This document shows positions 35,273-47,819 of a DNA stretch of 64,000 bases, piece by piece. The notes under the pieces are model-generated. The model was given only the letters and a program-made list of their open reading frames with translations, made no database searches and was not told where the DNA came from. Source of the DNA: Gordionus sp. m RMFG-2023. Lineage: Eukaryota; Nematomorpha; Gordioida; Chordodea; Parachordodidae. The position numbers and the translations under genes were made by a program. The DNA lies in the NCBI RefSeq assembly GCF_954871325.1, contig NC_088776.1, forward strand, positions 36,070,508 to 36,134,507, read 5' to 3'. The stretch's first letter is position 1; each line of letters begins with the position of its first letter.

Positions 35273-38200
35273 TTATACATTTCCCTCCCTCTTGTCTCCT
35301 TGGACTCTTGCTCCTTTACAGATCTTTCCTCTCAAGGTTTCGGGATCGATCCGTCTCCGTAGTTGATCCCTGTGCCTAACTCCCTCTCTCCCGTCAGCAA
35401 ATTCGACTTTATTTACGTGGTCTCCCATATTTTCCACAATCACCCCGGGCTCCCATTTCTTTTTATTTCCAAATATTCTTGCCCATACCGCTTGCCCCAT
35501 CGTAAATTCCGCTTCATTTCCCGTATCTACTCGTTCATTTTCTTGATTCACCGGCCTCAATGAATCCAACCAAATTCGCGTTCTCCGTCCTAAAAACATT
35601 TCCGCCGGTGACGGCTCATCTCCTTTTTTACTGTTGTTATAATACGCCACAGCTACCCATATCTCTCCGCCCACATCCTTCGATTTTCTTAACCAATTCT
35701 TTACGACCGCTACCATCCTTTCCGCCTGTCCATTGGAACTTGGGTGGTACGGCAGCGTTAAAACGTGCTTCGCTCCCGTTTCCGCACAAAATACTTTAAA
35801 TTGGTTACTTATAAATGCCGGACCCCCATCTGACACCACTGTCTTAGCGACCCCAAATTTAGCCCATAAATTTTTCAACACTTTTACGACTACTTTAGTG
35901 GTTAACCCTTTCACTTCCTCATACTCTACCCATTTCGAAAAAGTATCTACCACCAATATATATCTTATTTTCGAAATCAAAGAAATCCAAGTGAATGCGG
36001 TCCCAAGGCTGGGTAGCTTTCGGCCATACACTTTCTCTGTCCCTTCTAGGCATAGGAGCTCATGAATTACACCTCACACAAGCTCGACTGATGTTTTCAA
36101 TGTCTTTGTTCATTCCTGGCCACCAAACATACTCCCGTTCCCACTGTTTCATTCTCTCCATTCCTTGATGCCCCGCATGAATCATTGCCATCACGGCTTC
36201 CCTTAACTTGAACGGTATAACACTCCGACTCCCTCGCACTAGACATTCATCTATAATGGCCAATTCCTTCTCTATATATTTGAACGTTTTATCCACGTCT
36301 TGCCAGGTTTTCCGTCCCTTTAGGCATGCTTTGACTCGTCTTAATTCTCGATCCTTTAAGGTTTCCTTTTTAATTGCCTTCCATGTCACTGGCCCACCAC
36401 TGGATATCCCAGCCATCGTTTAATCAGTATTTGCTCATTTTACTCATGTCGCTCCTCCTGTTCTTTCTCACCAAAATCCTCTCCCGCTTCACACCGAGAT
36501 AAAATGTCCTGTAAGTAGTTTTCTTTTCCCCGACGATACCTCACTTGTACGTCAAAGCTGCCTACAAGCAATAGCCATCTTTGCAAGCGAGGCGACAACA
36601 TCAGCTCCTTATTATCTTTCTTAAATGGATGTACCAATGGCTTATGGTCCATGTAAATAACAAACCTGCGCCCAATTAAATACTCTCGGCATTTCGTCAA
36701 CCCGAAAATTACGGCTAGGGCTTCTTGCTCAATCTATGAATACCTAGTCTCTGCTGCCTTAAATATCCTTAAGAAAAATAACACGGGCCTTTCCAACCCA
36801 TCAATACAATGTAATAGAGCTCCTCCTACCCCTTTATTCGACGCGTCTACCGCCACAAATACCTCCAATTCGTTGTTGAAGCACACTAAAATGGGTTCTC
36901 TTCCAATTCTGCATTTCAGCTCCTTAACGGCCATCTCCTGTTCATCTGTCCATTCAAATTTCCCTCCTTTCCTTAGCAATTGATACAACGGCGCGGCTAT
37001 CTGAGCAAATCCCTCCACAAACCGATGGTAATAATTGACCATTCCCAAAAAAGGCTTGCACTTCCGCTTTATTACTAGGTCTTATCATATTATTAATTCC
37101 CATCATGTTCTTATCCAAAGGGCTCACCTCCTTTCCTGTAATTTTGTGCAATTTTGTGCCCCAGATATGTCACTTCCGTGACCCCCAACACACTTTTTTC
37201 CGCACTGGCCCTTAATCCCTTCTCCTTGATTCTTCTAAACACTTCTTCCAATCTCCATTCATGTTGCTCGGGATTTTTCCCCGTCACTAATACATCATCC
37301 ATATAGTAGAAGACTCCCTCCATTCCCTGGAACACAGCAGCCATGGTTCGTTGAAAAATAGGCGCGGAGACACTAAGTCCAAAGGGTAATTTACAAAACG
37401 CGAACAATCCCTTAGGCATAGTAATGGTCAATAATTCCCTTGCATCTGGTTTTACACGCAGCTGTAAATACGCATTGCAGAAATCAACTTTTGAAAAATA
37501 AATACTTCCCCTTAAACTGGCTAATATTTCCTCAATCCGCGGCAACAGATATTTGACCTCCACAACCCACGGATTCAGCGTGACTTGAAAATCAGCGCAT
37601 AGACGAAGTTTTCCATTCGCTTTCTTCACTGGTACTAATGGAGTCGCCCATTCACTGTATTCCACGGGACATACAATACCCTTCCTTACCCATTGATCCA
37701 ACTCCATTTCTACTTCCCTTCTCCATTCAAATGGTATCCGTCGCAACGCACAAAATTTTGGAATATAACCATCCTTTAATTTAATATCAACTTCATAATC
37801 CTGGAGGCAACCCAAATCTTCATCAAAAATCTCCTGATAACTTTGGACTAATCTCCGAACTCCCTCTTGCACTTTGTTCATTTCCAATCTCCTTCCTTCC
37901 TTTTCATTAACTAGCAAATCCTCTTCACTGTGCCGTGATGCAAGCTTCACCACCTTTCGATTTTCTGGAGGCGTCTCCCTTGTTTCACTCCTTGACTGGT
38001 CTATTTCGCTCCTTGACAGGTCTTCCCTAATTACGTTCCCTGGGTTACTTCTTCTCGTTTCGCTCCCTGGGTTTTCTCTTGTTACGCTCCTTGAGTTATT
38101 TCCCTTCGTTTCGCTCCTTGGGTTTTCTCTTGTTACGCTCCTTGGGTTATTTCTCTTCTTTTCGCTCCTTGAATTATCGCTCCCAGTTCCACCCCCATCG

Positions 38201-40079
38201 CTCTTTGTTACGCTCCTGGAAGGGTTTTTCCTTATTTCGCACTTGGTTTCGCTCTCATCGCTCCTGGTTCCTCTCCTTAAATTACCGCCCCCTGAATTAT
38301 TTTTATTTGCTTCGCACCTTAAATTCTCGCTCCTTGTTTTATTTTTATTTGTTTCGCTCCTTAAATTATCGCTCCTTGTTTCGCTCCTAGAATTATTTCC
38401 TCTGGTTTCCTCATTACACATGGTCTCAATTCCCGGCAACACATTCTCTCTCAATGTCATAACAGCATACTCCTCACTCGTTATTGGTACAAATATGCCC
38501 CACCATGAAAATACTCCCCAAAAACTATACCATGGACCAATCCTAGTTATCCAATCCCATCCCAACACCGCCTCTATATTCCGATTGATAACCCATAAAT
38601 ATAATATTTCAATTCTTTCCTCCAATGTTGCTATAATCTCTACCCTACCCATCGCATTCAACAGGGTCCCATCAAATTGTCTTATTCTTAACCCCTCATT
38701 CTCTATCATTTCCCCAGGCCAAATACTCTGATATCCATTATATCCAATTACCGAAATGACGGCTCCAGTATCAAACAACATGGGTACCATTCTTCCCCCC
38801 CCCCAATTTATCATCACTCTTGGACAGGGATCATGTACTAGACCCTCTTGTAACATATTTACACACCCCTCCCCATTTATTTCTTCCTGATTATCCTGCT
38901 CCTCTGTCCATTTTAACCTCTGCGCCTCGACCGGTCCTGCCGATTATTTGCCATCATATAGTCACAAATTTTTACAGTCCATCGCCACATGTCCATTCTG
39001 TCGGCACCAAAAACATTCCATATTTTTTTCCTCCACATTTTCGATATTTACTACCCTAACCCCCTCCGTTTTTTCCCGCTCAATTGTCCTCACATTTGAA
39101 GCACTGGAACCAACTTCTCTTTGTGGAAAACCGCTTTTATTATTGTAATTGCTCGTATTGCACTCCCCTTTATTATGCCCAAATCGACCACAACCCGCGC
39201 ATCTTAATCTCTCTTGCTTATTTGGACAATACGGAGCTATATGTCCTAACTTCCCACACCCAAAACATTTTGCCTCGCGGCATTCTCTGAGCATATGACC
39301 TGGTTTGCCACAATTATAACAACTCATTACTCCCCTTTCACGCGGCACAAAATTTTGTCTTATTTCTAATCTTCTTCCCCGAGAATTCTCTCTGGGCTCT
39401 CTATACGGTCGTAACTCTTGATTACTTTCGAAATAACGTTTATCAGAACTATATAAATCTCTACAAACATCACTATCCGTCCATCCCTTAATTAATTCCT
39501 GAACAGGTAGCCACGTAACTTTACCCATCATATCCTCCTCCCCATTATTCCCCAGAATTGTTAATGTTTGTCCCCTTATTCTTACGCTGCGACTCCTTCT
39601 CAATCTCCTGCCCCAGACTAGACTACACATATATTAATATTATAACCAGCACTCCCAAAATGTTATATTGTATCTCCCAGTATTTAATAAATTTTAAACT
39701 TTTCATTCCGGCGTTACAAAAAATTAATTTCAGGATAAAAATCTTAGTTATCTGTAATGTTAGCAAATAGGATATTATTAATAGCGTAAATAAGCCAATT
39801 ATGCACATATACATGCACACTTTATATGCTAATATTTGACAAAATCTGTATAAATTTCTTGTAACAGTTTTATATCAACTAAATTTTTGGGCAGCACTCC
39901 CGTGTAACCGCTTATTACTTTAAAAATTTGCGCGAATTTTGACTAATAGATTTATCTATGCCAAAATTTGGGCAGCATTTCCATGTAATAGATGCTTTTG
40001 GTAAAATTTCTGATAAGCCAAAGTCTCAACTTAACAACTAGGTAATAGTAAACGTCCGCCTAACAGGTAATTAATTATT

Positions 40080-40437
40080 CCAATTAAACTTCTGTCCTAC
40101 GGTATAACCTAACAAATTCTTCAAAATAACTTCCGTCCACAGGTAATTTATACTGTCCACAGGTATACCTAACTAATTTTCAAAAATAACTTCCGTCCAC
40201 AGATAATTTATACTGTCTACGGGTATACCTAACTAATTTTCAAAAATAACTTCTGTCCACAGATAATTTATACTGTCCACGGGTATAACCTAAATAAATT
40301 TCCCAAATATCTTCCGTCCACAGGTAATTTATACTGTCCACGGGTATAACCTAAATAAATTTTCCAAATATCTTCCGTCCACAGGTAATTTATACTGTCC
40401 ACGGGTATAACCTAAATAAATTTTCAAAAATAACAAG
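40080..40437. repeat. Tandem repeat in the leader of LTR element 1
   Basis: About six copies of a unit of about 61 bp (CTTCCGTCCACAGGTAATTT, then ATACTGTCCACGGGTATAAC) lie between the 5' LTR and the Gag part. Central copies are almost identical, so the expansion is recent. Confidence 0.85.
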
Positions 40438-40455
40438 ACTTGTCTTGGCCACCAC

Positions 40456-41037
40456 TTTTATATTTCTACTTGTAATAGAAATAGTTCTGATGAAATGGTT
40501 CGGTTGCACTTATTTTATTTTTATTTTAATCTTTACAAACAAATATATTTATTGTATTTTTATCTTACTTGAAATTCTTCTTCTTTTTTTTTAAAACACA
40601 CTCAATTTTTTCTTTTTTAATAACTAAATTTCTCCTAAACAACAAAAAAAATTAACAACGAATTTTCTTCCAAAAATCAACAACGAAAAAATTTTCAAAA
40701 ACCCGATAACTAACTTTTTATTATTTTTTTTTTCTTTATATTAACTACACAAAATTTAAAAAAATAATAATAAATAACAATAATAATAATATGCCATCAA
40801 AGTCTAATAATAATCTATTCGCGAAATAATATAATATCGAAATTAAAAGAATAATAATAACAATAATAATATTCCGTCAAAGTTTAATAATAATCTATTC
40901 GCGAAATAATATAATATCTAAATTGAAATAATAATAATAACAATCATATATTAAATTATACTAATCCTATTTTAAAATAACCAACTATAATAACTCCTTC
41001 TAATGACCACATTATAACTTAATATCGCCCCACATCA
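40456..41037 (-). repeat. LTR element 1, 5' LTR
   Basis: Direct repeat of 32492-33075. The boundary with the internal region is set by the loss of homology at 40455 and by the adjacent primer-binding-site-like TGGTGGCCAAGACAAG on the minus strand. Confidence 0.88.
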
Positions 41038-41038
41038 C

Positions 41039-41122
41039 AATATATTTTACAGAAAACTATAAAATATTGATAAGGATATCAGATACATTCTTTTAAAGAC
41101 ATCGTGGGATAAATAATATGAA
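41039..41122. repeat. Long direct flanking duplication of LTR element 1, right copy
   Basis: Partner of 32403-32491. It lies immediately outside the right LTR and shares GATAAGGATATCAGA and GTGGGATAAATAATATGAA. Confidence 0.8.
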
Positions 41123-41479
41123 GATTAATTTTTAATATCATTTTTTATTTAAAATAAAAGATGGCGATATATAATTGAATACAAATTGTTGCTATATTTA
41201 TTGTCAAGAGCATTGATTAGTAAAATTTGTTAAAATATTAACTGTAATATATTCTATAACTGTCAAATATGTCTGTAAAAGTAAAATTTTACCTAGTATT
41301 TTGTAACTAATTCTATATAATAGAAAAATATCAACTATATGTCTACTAGCTTTTATAAATAAATTTCTTATACTTGTTTAGAATAAATTATTACCATGCT
41401 TTTATATTAATGTATATACAAGTAATTTATTATATTTTATATAAACTAATAAAAATATATTTTTTATGTTACCTGTTCG
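41123..41479. other. AT-rich remnant of the enclosing element
   Basis: Short stretch between the two LTR elements with no gene. Its last part (41431-41468) contains TATTTTATATAAACTAATAA, which is found again directly after LTR element 2. Confidence 0.5.
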
Positions 41480-41880
41480 CTTAATTTGTTGTAATTCATT
41501 GTATATTTAAATACTTTTTAAATATTTCGCTTATTCAATTTGTTGTAATTGTATATTTAAATATGTTCATATTATCTTTTTATTCAATGAAATTAACATG
41601 TATATAAATACATCTCAAGGCGATTAAATATATATATATTGATATATATTTTCATTTTCTTTTACCACTTGCCTTTTTTTGTATAACCATATTATAAAAT
41701 AAAAAGACATTACATCAACGTCAATATTCTAATAATATAATCAATAAAGACTATCATTTATCTTCGATTGAATTTAATAAAGTGTCTTTTTTCTGTCTAA
41801 TTTTTATCCTGGGCGACCATCCTAATAACCGTTCTAGATTAAATCTTCAAGCCTATAATTTCTCTTTTTTGTTTTTATCA
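41480..41880 (+). repeat. LTR element 2, 5' LTR
   Basis: Matches 46443-46820, including CAAGGCGATTAAATATATAT, TTCGATTGAATTTAATAAAG and GCGACCATCCTAATAACCGT. The last bases (up to ATCA before the primer-binding-like site) have no counterpart in the 3' copy. Confidence 0.85.
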
Positions 41881-44800
41881 TGGTGGAGGATAGGAATCAT
41901 ATCAAAATCAAAGTTCTATTGAAAACATTGGATCTGAATTAGCCGAAAATAATGTTGATGAGGCAACTAAGAAATACAAACTTTTCGAAACATTTGACAA
42001 AGATATGGCTGTTAGTATTATGGACAACATAGATAACTTATCGTATCAACAGATGAAAGATTTAATACAAAAAAAAGTTGAAAAAAACAAGATTACGCGC
42101 ATATTTGAATTATTCAATAAAAAACCGGACAGACTTGAGTTTTCCAGAGATTATCTCGATAGACTGAAAGGGTATGGTTCGGGGCTCAATCCTGAATTTT
42201 TGTCGGTGCAATTTATGCAGAATTGTGGTAATGAAAAGCTAAAAACAAGGTTGATAGAAGAAAATACTACAGAGCTTAATATTATAGAGGACATTGTTGT
42301 CAAATTTCAATCGTTGGAGATTAATAATAATAAAACATATGTAGAGAAAGATTCTTGGAGAAGAGAGGATAGAGCCGATTGGCAAGGCTATTCGTCTTGG
42401 AAAGAGAACAAGCAGTTTTAAGGTCAACACCAACAACAATTTCAAAAAAACAAGAAATGATACAAACGCCATATAATTTGAGGCCAAGGAATAAGATAAA
42501 TTTTATTAATGATTTTATGATTAATATGCAACTTAATAATCTAAATTTTTCTTTTTTGATAGATACGAGTTCTTCGGTGACATCCTTACCCTTTAAAGAT
42601 TTTGAAAAATTGGAGAATTATGAAGAATTTGAGTTGGAAAATTGTTCTAAAAAATTATTCTCTTATGAGGGTTCTCCTATCACAGTCGTGGGTCAGGTCT
42701 CAAATATTAAGGTTAAATATTTGAATACAATTAAATATTTAAATTTGTATGTATTGGATGGGGAGGGATCACCGCTATGTGGTCAAGACTGGATTAAAGA
42801 ATTTGACATAATCATATTCAACGTTGATGTAAACACTATTAATAAGAATGAGATAGGAGATATGGTAAATTTTTTAACTTTTAACAATCCTTTCAAATAC
42901 TGATAAATTTTATAAAAAAAATTATGTCATTCAATAGTTATTTACTAAAAAAGGGTATTTTGAAGAGAGTTGTGATATCAACAAACTAATTAAGAAATTT
43001 GATTGTGTTTTTAATGATAGAATTTGAAAAGTCAAAAATTTGGAAATAGATATTTTATTAAAAAATGACTTTAAGCCAAAATTTGTGAAGGCCAGGAGAG
43101 TGTTCTTCGAGTTAGAAGAAGAATTAGAAAACACTATAGAGCAATGGGGCCAGCAGGGAGTAATTAAGCCTGTCAGATTTTCACAGTGGGCCACTCCATT
43201 AGTGTTAGTTAAAAAAAAGATAATACGTTTGTGCTGACTTTAGAGTTACTGTAAACCCACAATTAGAAAGGTTCGAATATCCGCTTCCAAGGATTAATGA
43301 CATAATTGCTAAAGTAGGTAATGGAAAGTTTTTTTCAAAAATAGATTTCTCATCGGCGTATCTGCAGATTCCTGCATCTAAAGAAACTTCCAAATTTCTG
43401 ACCGTCTCCACCCACAAGGGTCTTTTTCAATTTAATAGACTACCTTTTGGGCTTACAGTATCAACTGCTTATTTCCAGAAGACTATGGACAAAATATTTG
43501 CTGATATTAAGGGGGTCATTTATTATTTAGATGATTTGTTAATTTTTGGTAAGGATAAGTTAGACCATTTTTATAAATTGAAAAGAGTGTTTGAAAGAAT
43601 GTTGGAATTTGGGCTGATTGGAAATATAAAAAAAGTGAGTTTTACAAAGAGAGTATAAAATATTTAGGTAATTTAATAAGTGACAAAGGCATACTGCCAA
43701 TCAAAGAAAAAATTGATCCTATAAGTACAATGACCGAACCTAAGAATAAGGATGAATTACATTCTTGGTTGGGTCTTATGAATTATTATTCTAGATTTAT
43801 AAGAGATTTTTCTAAATTAGCAGCTAATTTATATGATTTACTTAAAAGGGGTAATAAATTTTGTTGGAGAATCAATGAAAGAACTAGTTTTTACGAAATT
43901 AGAGAAAAATTGTGTAATGCACCAATTCTTGCACATTATGATAGAAATAAGGAATTGTTTATTTCAACGGATGCGTCCAATAAAGGCATGGGTGCAGTCT
44001 TATTTCAGATAGAAGAAGATAATTTAGAAAGGCTAATTGAGTTTATGTTTAAGGCATGGGCTTGAGCTGAAAAAAGATATTCAATTATTGAAAAAGAAGG
44101 ATTGTCTGTTGTTTTGGCAGTAAAAAAATGGAAAGAATATGTAGTAGGTAGGAAATTTAAAATTTTTTCGGACCATAAACCACTGGTGAATTTGGTTGGA
44201 GTAGATCCTGTTAAGCTTTATAATATGTCTCCAAGATTACAGAAATGGGCTTTTTGTTTATCCGGTTTTGATTTTGAGTTTATGTTTAAGGCATGGGCTG
44301 GAGCTGAAAAAAGATATTCAATTAATGAAAAAGAAGGATTGTCTGTTGTTTTGGCAGTAAAAAAATGGAAAGAATATGTAGTAGGTAGGAAATTAAAAAT
44401 TTTTTCGGACCATAAACCACTGGTGAATTTGGTTGGAGTAGATCCTGTTAAGCTTTATAATATGTCTCCAAGATTACAGAAATGGGCTTTTTGTTTATCC
44501 GGTTTTGATTTTGACATTAATTATATGAGGGGTAAGGATCAAATCATTCCTGATGGATTATCAAGGTTAATTAAGGAAGATATCATTTGTTTTGTTAATG
44601 TTAATAATGATATGAAGGATGTAAGAATAATTAACAATTTAGAATTGATTAAAGGAGAAACCTTTTTAGATTCAGAATTAATCCAAGTTAAAAAATTTGT
44701 GTTGGAAAAAGGTAAAAATGATACGCTGATTAAAGGTTACAAGGCATTCGGTAAGTTGTTGAATATTAAGAATGATTGTATTTTTAAGGGCGAACAAGTT

Positions 44801-45785
44801 ATTATAAGAAAAAAGTTTCTTAGTGTGTTACATGAGGGACATATTGGGTTGTGTAGGATGTTAGATACTATGGAAAGGTATTTTTGGTGGCCAGGAGTCA
44901 ATAAAGATATTAAAGAAATGATTTTTAGATGTAATATGTGCATGATCAATTCGCCTAAACTACCAAAAGTTAAACAAAATTATTGGGTACAACCTAACAA
45001 ACCCTGGTACTGTCTATATTGATTTTTTTGGACCTATTAAAAATTTTTACGGATTAGTAATTATTGATGGGTACTCTCGCTGGTTAGAGATTATTAAGGT
45101 GAAAAACTTTAATGCGACTACCACCATTATGGTATTAAATAATATTTATTCCAGATTTGGGTATCCAGTAGAATTGGTATCAGATAATGGACCAGCTTTT
45201 AGGTCTGTTGATTTTAATAACTTTTTAAAAGAAAAGGGAATTCTACATATATATACTCCTGCATACCATCCTGCGTCAAATGGTATGGCTGAAAGAGCTG
45301 TGCGATCAGCAAAAAATATGATATATAAATTAGGAGGCTGGGATGACATTTTGGAAGATGTGTTGTTAAATTATAGCAACACGAAACATGCGGTTACTAA
45401 GTCATCACCTTCTTTTAGATTATTCGGAAGGGAGTTAAGATGGAAATGGAGTTTTTTAAAAGACGATGACTGTGATAATAGACCCAATGTAAAAAGAATA
45501 AATTTCAGAGAATTAACATTAGGCAACTGTCTTTATTAAAGTGGGCTCCAATCAAGAATGGCGTGTGGGGATAGTCGTTGGGAGAATTAGTAACGTCATT
45601 TGGGAAATTCAGGTAGATGATAAGTTTCTCTTTGTTCATATTGATCACATTAGAAATTATCAATAGGAATATATTGCATTATATTTTTTTACTTATATAT
45701 TGTTGGTTACAAATATTAAAACATCATACATATTCCATTTTTCCTAGTTATTATAATTATGATTAATAAGTTACATTGTTAATAA

Positions 45786-46190
45786 TGACAATAATTCCCC
45801 CTACCAAATGTAATTGTTTATTATATTCCAAAAAAAAGAAAGGAAATAATGACAATAATTCCCCCTTCCCAATTGTAATTGTTTATTATATTCCAAAATA
45901 AGGAAATAATTCCCCTCCCAAATGCAATTGTTTATTATATTTCAAAAAAAAAGAAAAAAAAAGAAAAAAAAGGAAATAATGACAATAATTCCCCTCCCAA
46001 ATGTAATTGTTTATTATATTCCAAAAAAAAAGAGAAAAAAAAGGAAATAATGACAATAATTCCCCCTTCCCAATTGTAATTGTTTATTATATTCCAAGAT
46101 AAGGAAATAATGACAATAATTCCCCTTTCCAATTGTAATTGTTTATTATATTCCAATATAAGGAAATAATGACAATAATTCCCCTTCCCT
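45786..46190. repeat. Tandem repeat near the 3' end of LTR element 2
   Basis: About seven copies of a unit of about 55-65 bp (GGAAATAATGACAATAATTC, then AATTGTAATTGTTTATTATA and TTCCAA) are separated by A-rich tracts of varying length. The reading frames seen across it are by-products of the repeat. Confidence 0.85.
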
Positions 46191-46442
46191 TGTAGTTCCT
46201 ACTATCCCCATATATATATTATTTTTTATATAATTCCTTGTTAATCTTAATGTAAGTATTGGGTATTATTTTAATAATGAAACCATTATTGTAACATTAA
46301 ATATTAACCCTATTACTCATTTAACATTATAAGAGTTACCTCCCGCATGCCAAACGAGTTCTTTCCTTCCCCATTTTTTGTACCATGTCGTGTTTTCAAG
46401 ATTTAAATTTTTTTTATATATTTTTTTTTGGGAGGTGGTGCA

Positions 46443-46820
46443 TGTAATTTGTTGTAATTCATTGTATATTTAAATATTTCGCTAATTCAATTTGTTGTAA
46501 TTGTATATTTAAATATGTTCATATTATCTTTTAATTCAATGAAATTAACATGTATATAAATACATCTCAAGGCGATTAAATATATATATATATTGATATA
46601 TATTTTCATTTTCTTTTACCACTTGCCTTTTTTTGTATAACCATATTATAAAATAAAAAGACATTATATCAACGTCAATATTCTAATAATATAATCAATA
46701 AAGACTATCATTTTTCTTCGATTGAATTTAATAAAGTGTCTTTTTTCTGTCTAATTTTTATCCTGTGCGACCATCCTAATAACCGTTCTAGATTAAATCT
46801 TCAAGCCTATAATTTCTCTT
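46443..46820 (+). repeat. LTR element 2, 3' LTR
   Basis: Starts TGTAATTTGTTGTAATTC after a GGGAGGTGGTGCA polypurine tract and matches the 5' LTR up to TTTCTCTT. Confidence 0.85.
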
Positions 46821-46825
46821 AATAA

Positions 46826-46912
46826 GAATATATTTTATATAAACTAATAAAAATATATTTTATATAAACTAATAAAAATATATTTTATATAAACTAATAA
46901 AATTTTATTTCA
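46826..46912. repeat. Three-copy tandem repeat at the right flank of LTR element 2
   Basis: The unit ATTTTATATAAACTAATAAA plus a few bases (about 24 bp) is present three times directly after the 3' LTR. The same sequence is present at 41431-41468, directly before the 5' LTR. Confidence 0.8.
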
Positions 46913-47129
46913 TATTTGTTCTAGGCTTATTTTTTTTATTAAAATTAACCTCCTATCTTGTAAAGATATTTTATGACTTTATATAGACTAAGATAACCCG
47001 GCCGAAAGACGAGCAAAAGCGGGCCGAAGGCACACCCCAAATGGGGTCTGGGAACGAAGCCCCTATTAATTTTTTAATTCCCCCCCCTTAGGAAAATCCT
47101 GGCTACGCTTATGACCGTGAGACTCTCGG

Positions 47130-47338
47130 TAGTGTTGTTAAACGGTTCGTTTTAAGCCGATTTTTAAAAACGGCTAACTTAAAAATATTACGCAAGCCTG
47201 AAGATTTTACTCATAAAAAGAATAATGTTATAGACATATATTTTCAAAATCTTGAGGCTTAGGTAGTATTTTTCTGGCTAAAATATTGAGTTAGACGTTA
47301 TTAAAAATCGGCTCAAAACGAGCCGTTTAACAACACTA
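47130..47338. mobile_element. TAGTGTTGTTAAACGG hAT-type MITE, best copy
   Basis: The 209-bp element has inverted repeats of about 50 bp (TAGTGTTGTTAAACGGTTCG against TAGTGTTGTTAAACGGCTCG on the other strand). The flanks ACTCTCGG (47122-47129) and ACTCTCAG (47339-47346) form an 8-bp target duplication with one mismatch. The centre shares GCAAGCCTGAAGATTTTACT with the copies at 6.4 and 7.0 kb. Confidence 0.9.
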
Positions 47339-47819
47339 ACTCTCAGTCCATTAAATTACTCTATAAAATAGATATTATTGGATAATGTTATTTAAATATA
47401 AAATTTTCTTTTGATAAATTTATATAAATATTTATAAAATTTATAACCCACATATAAATTTTTATAAGTCGCCTCCAATTCTGCTTTATTTAAAGTAGAG
47501 TGAGGTTCGGCACCCGGTGATGAAAAATAGCTCCATTTTTAGAAGTTCTTGAGTCGACTCTTAAATAATTTTTCAAAGCATTATGCTGCCGTCTAATTTA
47601 GAGCTTTAAAAACAAAATTAAATTACTTGAATTATATAAAACTACTATTTTATTTTAGAAATTCTTTCCAATATATTTTTTATTCAAAAATAAAATTGGC
47701 CCAAGAACTTTGAGTAACTTGGCGAAAATCAAATGAAAAGAATCGGCCAAAGATTAAAATTAAATAAATATGAAAGGATTGCTGGGCGTCGACAGTATAT
47801 CGATTAAGATATTTGTAAT

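Larger units (their letters stand above)
32492..41037 (-). mobile_element. Fossil Ty3/gypsy LTR retrotransposon 1 (minus strand)
   Basis: Two direct LTRs of about 583 bp bound an internal region on the minus strand. In order it holds: a Gag-like part with four CCHC zinc knuckles (about 39.6-38.96 kb), a spacer with a repeated Arg/Ser/Asn-rich linker, an aspartic protease (FDTGA), reverse transcriptase (YYMDD) to about 37.1 kb, RNase H to about 36.4 kb, and integrase with the HHCC finger and DDE core to about 35.3 kb. A purine-rich tract precedes the 3' LTR, and a TGGTGGCC-type primer-binding site follows the 5' LTR. About 1.5 kb after integrase an extra reading frame (33.8-33.1 kb) contains a further zinc knuckle. 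The element looks broken, with at least five interruptions. The LTRs are highly similar, which suggests a fairly recent insertion. Confidence 0.88.
41480..46820 (+). mobile_element. Fossil Ty3/gypsy LTR retrotransposon 2 (plus strand)
   Basis: LTRs of about 380-400 bp bound an internal region reading left to right: a Gag-like part (about 41.9-42.4 kb), an aspartic protease (IDTSS, about 42.5 kb), reverse transcriptase (YYLDD, to about 43.7 kb), RNase H (about 43.7-44.6 kb) and integrase with its HHCC finger and DDE core (about 44.7-45.6 kb). TGGTGGAGG directly after the 5' LTR could be the primer-binding site; GGGAGGTGGTGCA precedes the 3' LTR as polypurine tract. No zinc knuckle and no envelope frame were seen. 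It looks broken, with at least five interruptions. Sequence and composition differ clearly from LTR element 1, so they are separate lineages. Confidence 0.86.
31821..47113. mobile_element. DNA element with GTAGCCAGG ends enclosing two LTR elements
   Basis: The left end CATAGGTGTAGCCAGG (31821-31836) and the inverted right end CATAAGCGTAGCCAGG (47113-47098) match at 14 of 16 positions. G/C runs follow immediately inside both ends. The outside flanks share CGTGA at corresponding positions (GTCGTGAC and ACCGTGAG), and GACC adjoins both ends, so a target duplication is likely but its length is unclear. Without the two LTR elements the remaining element is about 1.4 kb, with an AT-rich, apparently non-coding interior. 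The right end also carries GGGGCTTCGTTCC and GGCCGAAAGACGAGC, related to 8609-8735. Confidence 0.55.

Noticed and set aside
33144-39290. Many plus-strand frames of 60-285 codons across LTR element 1.
   Set aside because: They are antisense to the retroelement's coding parts and mirror their less AT-rich composition; no domains.
45879-46156. Lys- or Asn-rich frames on both strands.
   Set aside because: Generated by the 60-bp tandem repeat of LTR element 2.
31821-47113. Considered the 15-kb span as a single giant autonomous element.
   Set aside because: Its content is explained by two complete LTR elements; the remaining 1.4 kb has no gene.
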